The notes under the pieces were generated by a model. The model was not told the DNA's origin. It made no database searches and worked only from the letters and a program-made list of their open reading frames with translations. 29,871 nt of DNA from an uncultured Leptotrichiaceae bacterium. Its GTDB lineage: Bacteria; Fusobacteriota; Fusobacteriia; Fusobacteriales; Leptotrichiaceae. Made by a program: the position numbers and the translations under genes. Of this stretch, positions 23,255-29,871 are shown piece by piece (position 1 is the stretch's first letter; each line of letters starts with the position of its first letter). The stretch lies in contig CALHVR010000002.1 of the NCBI GenBank assembly GCA_938037005.1, positions 1 to 29,871 on the forward strand, in the 5' to 3' direction.

Positions 23255-26200
23255 TTATTTATAGATTTTCAATTTATTTTTTACTTTTTCCATCTCTTTA
23301 TTAATTTGATTAATTTTAAGTTGGTTAAGCGAATCTATTTTTTCAACTTTTTGATTAATTCTTTCTTCTAATTGATTCATCTTCATTTGATTTAATTTAT
23401 CTATAGCATCTGTTTTTTTATCGATTGCAACTATTGCTTCTTGCATTCTATTATGAGTAGCTTTGATTGCTTCTTGCTCTTCTCTCATTCTTTGTTGCTC
23501 TCTTTCAAGTTTTTCAAATTTTCTAGTTGAATCTGTTTGTAGTAATGCCATTTGAGCTTTAAATCTATCTAACTCATTTGCTTCAATATCTCTCTTACCA
23601 AATTGATATCCTAATCCAATTCCGGCAGTTACTTTATTTTGACTATCTAACGCAGCACTAGCTTTATAAACTACTCTACCACCATCAGATACTCCAGAAA
23701 TTCCTAATGCATAGGCAGTTTCTCCTCTATGTTTTCCAATACCTACTGAAATATTGTATTTATTACTTCCAGCATCATTTATTTGAGGAATATTTGCCAT
23801 TGCTGCTACTCCTGCAATTCCCGCTCTACTTTCTGTATTTAATTCTGTAATTCTAGTAGTATTATTAGTGATTCTTGTTCTAACATCTTCTAATTGATCA
23901 TCAACATATCCTGCATTAGCTGCTTGAGTTCTATCTATTGCAACTCTATTTCCATCAACTTCAAGATAATCTACATCTTTCAATCCACTAATAGTTCCTT
24001 CTCCTCTTTGTTTGTAAATTGGTTGAACTTTTCCGTTTTCATCTTTATATGTTACAATTTTTCCATCATTATTCGCATAAACAATAGGTTTCCCATCTTT
24101 TCCTTTTTCTATAGTTTTATTAAATTCTAACGAACCTTTTTCACCATCTAATGTTGCTTTAGTGTTTCCAGTTCCTACTGTTACTGCTGCAAACTCAGGT
24201 CTTTCTGTCATTGCCACAGATATAGTTCCTTTTGTTTTATCATCATTTATTGTATAAGTAGTTGTTAGATTCTTACCTGTATAAGTAGTAGTCTCTCCTG
24301 CTTTTGCTACTATTTTACCGTCTTTTTCCTCTTTAACAGCTGCTGTTATTTTTTCTGTAGCTGCCTTAACTTCAAGTGTAGTTCCAAGTTTTTGAGCTTC
24401 ACTCTTATCATCTGCTCCGAATGTCATTCCAGAACCTATCTTACTTTCTACATATTCGACAGTTGCTACTGATGTTTTATCGTTTTCATCAGTTTTAACT
24501 CCAGTAATTTTACCTGTTGCTTTACCATCATCTGTTTTGTTGAATGATATTGTCGCTGCATCTGTTCCATTTCCAGGTTTAATAGTTACTCCATTTTTGC
24601 CATCTTTACCTGTTAATACCACTCCTGCTTTATCAATCTTAACTTTTCCGTCATTATCGTCTTTAGTTTCAAATCCAGTCATTCCAGTTAATTTATCAGC
24701 AAGTTTTACAACTAATCCTGTTGCTCCTGCTGTTGTATCTTTTTCAACTGTAATATTATTAGCTGCAGTATTAGTTCCTACAGGTATAGTTCCTTCTCCT
24801 TTTATGCTTACAGTTCCATCTAACTTAGTATTAACAACTTTAGTAGTATCATTTCCAACAAAGTTTAGACCTTTATCCATTTTGTTAGCTACATCATTAA
24901 TTTTATTTGTAACATTAGTAATTTGGTTTGTTACATAATTTACAGTAGTTGCTGCTGTTTTATCTTTTGGTGTTCCATCATCATTTAGTTCAGGATCTTT
25001 AAGTCCAGTTATAGAACCTGTTCCAGTACCATCTGCTTTCTTATCAAATGTAATTGTTGCTCCATTTGTTCCATCTCCACCTTTAATAGTTACTCCATCT
25101 TTTCCATCTTTACCGTCTTTTCCATGTACAACTATTGATGATCCATTTGTTCCATCTGTTCCCTTAATAGTTACTCCGTCTTTACCGTCCTTACCATTAA
25201 CTGATACTGATGCTCCGTTTGTTCCATTTCCACCATTTATTCCTACAGTAGCTTTTCCATCTTTTCCATTAACGATAACTTTTCCACCGTCTTTTCCATC
25301 TACTTTAACACCATCATTTTTATCTAAAGTAATCTTAGTATCATCTTTAGAAATTGTATCAATGTTTTTCAAGTCTTTATTAAGCTTAATTTCAAGTGTG
25401 CTATCTGTATTGTTACCTACAACTGCTATATTTCCAGTTGCAGAACCTGTTCCATCATAATTACCTTCACCTTTGATATTTACTGCTTTATTTAACTTAA
25501 CTTTAACATCTTCTCCAGAATTTCCTTTATAAGTCATACCACCATCAATAAGATTAGTAATTTCTTTCTTAATTTCTGTTTTAGCACCTTCAATTTTGTT
25601 AGTTACATAATTTACTGTAGTTGCCGCTGTTTTATCTTTTGGTGTTCCATCATCATTTAATTCAGGATCTTTAAGTCCAGTTATAGAACCTGTCCCAGCT
25701 GTGTTCCCTTGAGCATCTGTTTTCTTATCAAATGCTATTGTTGCTCCATCTGTTCCATTTCCACCATTAATTGTTACTCCTGGTTTTCCATCTTTTCCAT
25801 TAACAACTATTGATGATCCATTTGTTCCATCTGTTCCTTTAATAGTTACTCCGTCTTTTCCGTCTTTTCCATTAACAGCTATTGATGATCCATTTGTTCC
25901 ATTTCCACCTTTAATAGTTACTGAATCTTTTCCAGCTGCACCATCTTTTCCATTAACTACTATTGACGATCCATCTGTTCCGTTTGTTCCTGTAATAGTC
26001 ACTCCATCTGTTCCATCTTTTCCATTAACGACAACTTTTCCACCATCTTTTCCATCTACTTTAACACCATCATTTTCATCTAAAGTAATCTTAGTTTTAT
26101 CATTTTGGATAGATTCAATTTCTTTCAATGCTTTAGATAATTGGATTTCAAGTTTAGTAATTTTTTCATTTGTAGCTTGATCTGTAGTTTCAGAAGCTAC

Positions 26201-29200
26201 AACATTAATATTTCCACTTGCTCCTGCAAAGTCTGCCGCTGGTGTTCCTTGTCCTACAACATTTAATGCAGTTCCTAATGCTCTATGTACTTCTCCACTA
26301 TTTCCTTTAAAGTCTAATCCTGCTTGAGCCACTGCTTGTAAGTCTCTTGCTGTTGCTACTTTGTTTAGGTTATTTTTATTAGCTTCATTTAATAATGTAC
26401 CTACACTTGTCTTAGCATTTGTTGGATCAATTTTTTCTGTAGTTGTACTGTCTAATCCTAATGCACTTGCAACATTATTTAATGTTACTGGTTTAGTTGT
26501 AGTTCCATCTGAGTTTACAGTTCTTAATTCAGGTGTATCCACTGCTGTTGGAGTTCCTATCAAGCTTCCATCTGGATTTACTTCATTTGTTTTATAGTAC
26601 TTACCATCATTTGCTTTTACAAGTCTGTTTCCATCCTTATCTGTAAATACTACTGTTCCGGCTTCCCCATCTCTTAGAGCATTTGCTTTAGTTGTTAAGT
26701 CTTTACCGTTCAATCCATCTTGTCCAGTTAGACCTTTTTCTCCCATTGCTCCTGTAGCTCCTTGATCTCCAGTTGCTCCAGTATTTCCTGTTGCTCCTAT
26801 TTTACCATCTTTTCCATCGGCTGCTGCTGTGATGTTAGCTAACTTATCTGTTACTTCTTTAGATAATTTAAGAGTTACATCTGTTCCTGTTTCACTAGCA
26901 GTTGTTTCTATTTCATTTGCTGTTCCTTTGATTCCGAATGATAATCCACCGTTATTATCCAATCCTAAAGCTTTTGTTGCTACATTTGTTTTATCTCTAC
27001 CATTTTCAGGTGTTACTCCATCTGCTGTTAACTTAATTGTATTAGTTTTTAATGCATGGAATTGACTTCCGTTAATTGCATCTTTTGATGTTGCACTTAC
27101 TTCTCCATCTCCTACATTTGTTAACACACTATTTGTTGTTACATCTGTTCCTCCAGGAATATATCCATTTAAGGCATGTTTTAATTTTTCTCCACCTTTA
27201 TTTGGATCTGGATTTACAGCCGTTAATGTTGCTGGTGTCTTACCTGCTAACGGTGCTGTCTTATCTGCGTTTAAATCTCCATTTGCATAATAACCTGATT
27301 GTATTGTTGGATCTGTTGAAACTATATATGTTTTCCCTTGTAAATCAGCTGATTTATATAGTTTATTATCTGCTCCTAATTCCACCGGTTCATTGTTTTG
27401 TGTTACATACACTACCGTTCTTGCATCTTGTGCTAACTTAGCTGATGTTACTGCTTGGTCTGCAACGTTCTTAGTTTGTACTTTTCCTTTATCTATTGAT
27501 AGTACTAATCCATCTCCAGCTTTATTCTTAGTTACTTTTACTCCATCTCCTGTAATATTTAATGTTTCTCCTAGTTTTCTTGTAACTACATCATTTTCTG
27601 TATCACCTTTAAATTTAATTGGTGTATCTTTTACTGCATTTAATTGTCCTACATTTACTGCATCTGTATTAGATTTTCCTGCTGCTACATTTACCAATCT
27701 TCTCGCATTAGGATCTGTTTTACTTAGTGGTGACAATTTATGTAAAACTTCTCCTTTATACTCTTTAGATGATAAATTTTCTGGAGTTGCTCCCGCAATT
27801 AATATTTTATTACCTTCTGAATCTTGTTTAAATGTTACACCATCATCTTCTTTTTTAAATTTATTATCACCATAATATCCTGCTGTTACTGCTGGTGCAT
27901 AATTTGGATCACCTGGATTTCCTACTGCCTCTTTAGCAGCAACATAAGTTAAGTGTTTTAAGTCTTCTGGTTTATAAACTTTACCATCTTGACCTAATTC
28001 TACTCTATCTCCAGCTTCATTTGTATAAATTACTGGTGCAGTTTCTGCTGTTGGCACTGCCACTCCATTAATGTATAAGTTTCCATCTTTTCCTGTTGCA
28101 ATAGTTACATTGTTTCCAGTTGCAGTTTTAAATATAATTTCTTTAGTTTCAATTTTTTCTTTAACTTTTAAGTTTTCAAATTTACCATTAAGTGCTTCTA
28201 TATTATCAGCTTTTACATCTGTAAATTTAGGTGATTTCTTGAATCCTATTTCTACTGTTCCATCTGTCTTAACATTTGTTGCTACATTGTCAGTTGAATA
28301 ATCAGCATTAAATTTAGTTTCATTGAAATCAGCTCCTTGAGCTTTTCCAACTATCTTCAATGTCGTTCCTAATGCTCTATGTGTAGTTCCTGTATTTCCA
28401 GTAAAGTCTAGTCCTGCTTGCGCTATCGCTTGTAAATCTGCTAAGTTTACTGCTTTATCTAATCCTGTTGTTTTAGCTAATAACGCTTTTACTGCTTCTT
28501 GTGCTTTTTCTGGTGTTACTGCTTTATTTTGTTCACGAACAGCTTCTAATGCACTTGCTAAGTTATTTAATTTTATTGGATTAGTCGTAGTTCCATCTGT
28601 ATTTACTACCCTTAATTCAGGGTTGTACTCTACTGGCGTTGCATTTGGATCTGTTAATGCTCCTGTTGCATCAACTTTATCAGCTGCATAATATTTACCA
28701 TTAGTAGCTTTCTTAATTGCATCTGCTGGATTTTCTAAATCTCCATTAGCTTTTACTTTATTTGCTTTATAATAGTTTCCATCATTTGCTTTTACTAATC
28801 TATTTCCAGCCTTATCTGTAAATACTACTGTTCCTGCTTCTCCATTTCTTAACGCATTTACTTTATCTGTTAAATCTTTTCCATTTAATCCATCTGCTGC
28901 TGTTAATCCGTTAGTTCCATTGGCTCCATCTTTACCTTCTTTTCCATCTCTTCCGTCAGATACTGATTTACCAATTTTTTTCAATGCATCTTTCGTATTT
29001 TGGTCTAACCCTACTGTAAATTCTTTGTTGTTAAGTTTTACTTCAACTCCATCTGTTCCCGTTACTTTTAACTTATCTCCTGCTGTTAAGTCTAAAGTCC
29101 CACTTCCAGATTCTGTTGTTGTTGTTCCTTGTATATTTGCAGCTTCTAATCCTAAAGAAACTGTTCCTAATACTGCTGTTGTAAGTCCTAATTTTTGTTT

Positions 29201-29871
29201 CCATTTTTCTGCATCAATGTTATCGGCATTTTTATTTGCTTTATTGTCAAGTTCTGTTTTAGTTGCATAAGTTGCACTTGGGTCAGTAGCCAATTTATCA
29301 AGTTTAGATTTTAATGTAGAATCTAAACCTATTTCAACTTTAGTTCCTGAAGCCTTTGTTACAATTTCTCCTGTTTTACCTTCAATTGCAAATGATAATC
29401 CATTTTCTTTATTTAAAAGAACATCATCTGTTTTAGTAACTGTTGCTGCCGTTGCTGATTCTTTATCTCCAGTAAGTCTTATATTGTTCCCTGCAACTGT
29501 ATTAGCTTTATTTATCTTATCTTTTAAATCTTTATCTAGTTTATTTTCTGTTACTGCTGCATTCTTGATTTTAGCAGTTGTAACTGCATTATCTGCTAAT
29601 TGAGTAGTTCCTATTCCACTATCTTTAACTTTAATAGTTATAGCATTACTTCCAGCCGTAGTCGTAATTGAGCTATCATCTCCTTTAATAGTAATATCTT
29701 CTCCGAGTTTTTTCTCAACTTTATCACCACTATTACCATTAAATCCTATTTTTTTATCTCCTAATGTTGTCAGTTTATTAGCAACATCATCTGCCTTAGC
29801 TTTAGCTGTATTTGCTGTTGTTTTTGCATCATCTGCAGTGCTTTTTGCTGTTTCAGCTGTTGTTTTAACTG
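23255..29871 (-). CDS. Giant trimeric autotransporter adhesin (YadA type), N-terminus beyond the window
   Basis: The reading frame is open from the stop at 23255 to the right edge, giving at least 2,204 residues; a TTG at 29293 is internal, not the start. The protein is a type Vc surface adhesin. From the visible N-terminal side it has repeated beta-rich head/stalk modules, YadA neck-like segments (VNVAAGKSNTDAVNVGQLN and NVGDGEVSATSKDAINGSQ), two collagen-like Gly-X-Y stretches, and a long array of GKDG/GTNG repeats. It ends in a YadA anchor barrel finishing GLGYQF, then a 114-residue coiled-coil tail. The composition is rich in Gly, Asp, Lys, Thr and Asn and contains almost no aromatic residues outside the anchor. 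A role in adhesion or aggregation is expected from the family; the ligand is unknown. Confidence 0.93.
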   Translation of the reverse strand, partial: VKTTAETAKSTADDAKTTANTAKAKADDVANKLTTLGDKKIGFNGNSGDKVEKKLGEDITIKGDDSSITTTAGSNAITIKVKDSGIGTTQLADNAVTTAKIKNAAVTENKLDKDLKDKINKANTVAGNNIRLTGDKESATAATVTKTDDVLLNKENGLSFAIEGKTGEIVTKASGTKVEIGLDSTLKSKLDKLATDPSATYATKTELDNKANKNADNIDAEKWKQKLGLTTAVLGTVSLGLEAANIQGTTTTESGSGTLDLTAGDKLKVTGTDGVEVKLNNKEFTVGLDQNTKDALKKIGKSVSDGRDGKEGKDGANGTNGLTAADGLNGKDLTDKVNALRNGEAGTVVFTDKAGNRLVKANDGNYYKANKVKANGDLENPADAIKKATNGKYYAADKVDATGALTDPNATPVEYNPELRVVNTDGTTTNPIKLNNLASALEAVREQNKAVTPEKAQEAVKALLAKTTGLDKAVNLADLQAIAQAGLDFTGNTGTTHRALGTTLKIVGKAQGADFNETKFNADYSTDNVATNVKTDGTVEIGFKKSPKFTDVKADNIEALNGKFENLKVKEKIETKEIIFKTATGNNVTIATGKDGNLYINGVAVPTAETAPVIYTNEAGDRVELGQDGKVYKPEDLKHLTYVAAKEAVGNPGDPNYAPAVTAGYYGDNKFKKEDDGVTFKQDSEGNKILIAGATPENLSSKEYKGEVLHKLSPLSKTDPNARRLVNVAAGKSNTDAVNVGQLNAVKDTPIKFKGDTENDVVTRKLGETLNITGDGVKVTKNKAGDGLVLSIDKGKVQTKNVADQAVTSAKLAQDARTVVYVTQNNEPVELGADNKLYKSADLQGKTYIVSTDPTIQSGYYANGDLNADKTAPLAGKTPATLTAVNPDPNKGGEKLKHALNGYIPGGTDVTTNSVLTNVGDGEVSATSKDAINGSQFHALKTNTIKLTADGVTPENGRDKTNVATKALGLDNNGGLSFGIKGTANEIETTASETGTDVTLKLSKEVTDKLANITAAADGKDGKIGATGNTGATGDQGATGAMGEKGLTGQDGLNGKDLTTKANALRDGEAGTVVFTDKDGNRLVKANDGKYYKTNEVNPDGSLIGTPTAVDTPELRTVNSDGTTTKPVTLNNVASALGLDSTTTEKIDPTNAKTSVGTLLNEANKNNLNKVATARDLQAVAQAGLDFKGNSGEVHRALGTALNVVGQGTPAADFAGASGNINVVASETTDQATNEKITKLEIQLSKALKEIESIQNDKTKITLDENDGVKVDGKDGGKVVVNGKDGTDGVTITGTNGTDGSSIVVNGKDGAAGKDSVTIKGGNGTNGSSIAVNGKDGKDGVTIKGTDGTNGSSIVVNGKDGKPGVTINGGNGTDGATIAFDKKTDAQGNTAGTGSITGLKDPELNDDGTPKDKTAATTVNYVTNKIEGAKTEIKKEITNLIDGGMTYKGNSGEDVKVKLNKAVNIKGEGNYDGTGSATGNIAVVGNNTDSTLEIKLNKDLKNIDTISKDDTKITLDKNDGVKVDGKDGGKVIVNGKDGKATVGINGGNGTNGASVSVNGKDGKDGVTIKGTDGTNGSSIVVHGKDGKDGKDGVTIKGGDGTNGATITFDKKADGTGTGSITGLKDPELNDDGTPKDKTAATTVNYVTNQITNVTNKINDVANKMDKGLNFVGNDTTKVVNTKLDGTVSIKGEGTIPVGTNTAANNITVEKDTTAGATGLVVKLADKLTGMTGFETKDDNDGKVKIDKAGVVLTGKDGKNGVTIKPGNGTDAATISFNKTDDGKATGKITGVKTDENDKTSVATVEYVESKIGSGMTFGADDKSEAQKLGTTLEVKAATEKITAAVKEEKDGKIVAKAGETTTYTGKNLTTTYTINDDKTKGTISVAMTERPEFAAVTVGTGNTKATLDGEKGSLEFNKTIEKGKDGKPIVYANNDGKIVTYKDENGKVQPIYKQRGEGTISGLKDVDYLEVDGNRVAIDRTQAANAGYVDDQLEDVRTRITNNTTRITELNTESRAGIAGVAAMANIPQINDAGSNKYNISVGIGKHRGETAYALGISGVSDGGRVVYKASAALDSQNKVTAGIGLGYQFGKRDIEANELDRFKAQMALLQTDSTRKFEKLEREQQRMREEQEAIKATHNRMQEAIVAIDKKTDAIDKLNQMKMNQLEERINQKVEKIDSLNQLKINQINKEMEKVKNKLKIYK
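23258..23599 (-). other. Coiled-coil tail after the adhesin membrane anchor
   Basis: 114 residues follow the anchor's final GYQF. They are charged and heptad-like (FEKLEREQQRMREEQEAI) and end in two similar 22-residue units beginning IDKLNQMKMNQ and IDSLNQLKINQ. Since the YadA barrel's C-terminus faces inward, this part would lie in the periplasm. Confidence 0.7.
23600..23803 (-). other. YadA-like membrane anchor of the adhesin
   Basis: About 68 residues with four amphipathic strands: YNISVGIGKHRGE, TAYALGISGVSD, RVVYKASAALD and VTAGIGLGYQF. One subunit supplies four strands of a 12-strand trimeric barrel. Confidence 0.85.
24931..26102 (-). repeat. Duplicated adhesin module with GKDG/GTNG repeat arrays
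   Basis: Two copies of one module, with starts 672 bp apart (24931 and 25603), nearly identical over the first 90 bp (encoding LKDPELNDDGTPKDKTAAT). Each also contains an array of 20-25-residue units of the type NGKDGKDGVTIKGTDGTNG (about 25030-25310 and 25740-26060). The second copy carries more units, so the array has expanded or contracted. Confidence 0.8.
26614..26725 (-). repeat. Adhesin module repeat encoding ALRDGEAGTVVFTDK, copy 1
   Basis: About 80% identical to 28789-28900 (copy 2, encoding ALRNGEAGTVVFTDK). In both copies the region continues into PELRxVNxDGTTT and AQAGLDFxGN segments, so about 0.5 kb of sequence is duplicated roughly 2.2 kb apart. Confidence 0.75.
26699..26817 (-). 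other. Collagen-like Gly-X-Y segment of the adhesin
   Basis: About 12 consecutive triplets, such as GATGNTGATGDQGATGAMG, ending in GQDGLNGKD. A shorter run (GRDGKEGKDGANGTNG) lies at about 28905-28959. Such triplets can form a collagen-type triple helix, which fits a trimeric protein. Confidence 0.75.
28789..28900 (-). repeat. Adhesin module repeat encoding ALRNGEAGTVVFTDK, copy 2
   Basis: Partner of 26614-26725. The matching block continues through the GLDFTGN segment near 28374-28424, which pairs with 26281-26330. Confidence 0.75.

Noticed and set aside
24537..29270. Several long open frames on the + strand opposite the adhesin
   Set aside because: They are antisense shadows produced by the repetitive, stop-poor composition of the adhesin gene, with no binding sites or family resemblance.
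23255..29293. TTG at 29291-29293 as the adhesin start
   Set aside because: The frame stays open for 192 further codons to the window edge with the same kind of protein sequence, and no binding site precedes the TTG.

Overview
The window reads as chromosomal DNA of an anaerobic, fermentative, Gram-negative bacterium of the Fusobacteriota, most probably Leptotrichia or a close relative. I infer this from the very low G+C content, strong AGGAGG-type ribosome binding sites, outer-membrane traits (two lipoproteins and a giant YadA-type trimeric autotransporter), a Pta-AckA acetate branch with a flavodoxin, and the sequence character of the proteins. No rRNA or tRNA gene is present, so genus is an inference. 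One gene (a thioredoxin-like protein near the left end) is on the + strand; everything else is on the - strand.

Layout, left to right. 1-264: the first codons of a - strand gene, a 96-bp promoter-bearing repeat (copy A), and the promoter of the thioredoxin-like gene. 298-2284: the thioredoxin-like gene and enolase converge on a pair of terminators. 2494-4249: an exported 2H-phosphoesterase-like protein, upp, and zinc-independent ribosomal protein L31, whose promoter lies in repeat copy B. 4429-7161: flavodoxin, ackA and pta. 7296-9520: tsaE-tsaB-ftsY, overlapping genes. 9619-10236: a lipoprotein of unknown role. 10366-14976: an apparent five-gene operon yajC - amidase - GerMN protein - yqeK - rnr. 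15111-18618: amino-sugar uptake and catabolism (nagE, then nagB-nagA). 18710-22266: a PhnD-PhnC-PhnE-PhnE ABC transporter. 22334-23123: a type III toxin-antitoxin locus. 23255 to the right edge: the trimeric autotransporter adhesin, whose N-terminus lies beyond the window.

The most notable item is at 22334-23123. A near-consensus promoter drives an RNA made of three tandem 53-55-nt repeats, followed by an intrinsic terminator and then directly by a 176-residue protein of the ToxN/AbiQ endoribonuclease family. This is the promoter-repeat RNA-terminator-toxin layout of type III (RNA antitoxin) systems such as ToxIN. The repeat sequence and length are unlike those I can recall. One copy carries a base-pair insertion that lengthens a hairpin stem on both sides while keeping its GAAA tetraloop, which is internal evidence that the RNA fold matters. 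A second unusual item is the adhesin C-terminus, which runs 114 residues past the membrane-anchor barrel as a predicted coiled coil.

Functional links: NagE imports N-acetylglucosamine as the 6-phosphate, NagA deacetylates it, and NagB converts it to fructose-6-phosphate for glycolysis (enolase). Acetyl-CoA is then converted to acetate and ATP by Pta-AckA, with flavodoxin a likely low-potential electron carrier. TsaE and TsaB belong to tRNA t6A synthesis; FtsY and YajC belong to protein export; the amidase and GerMN protein belong to the cell wall.
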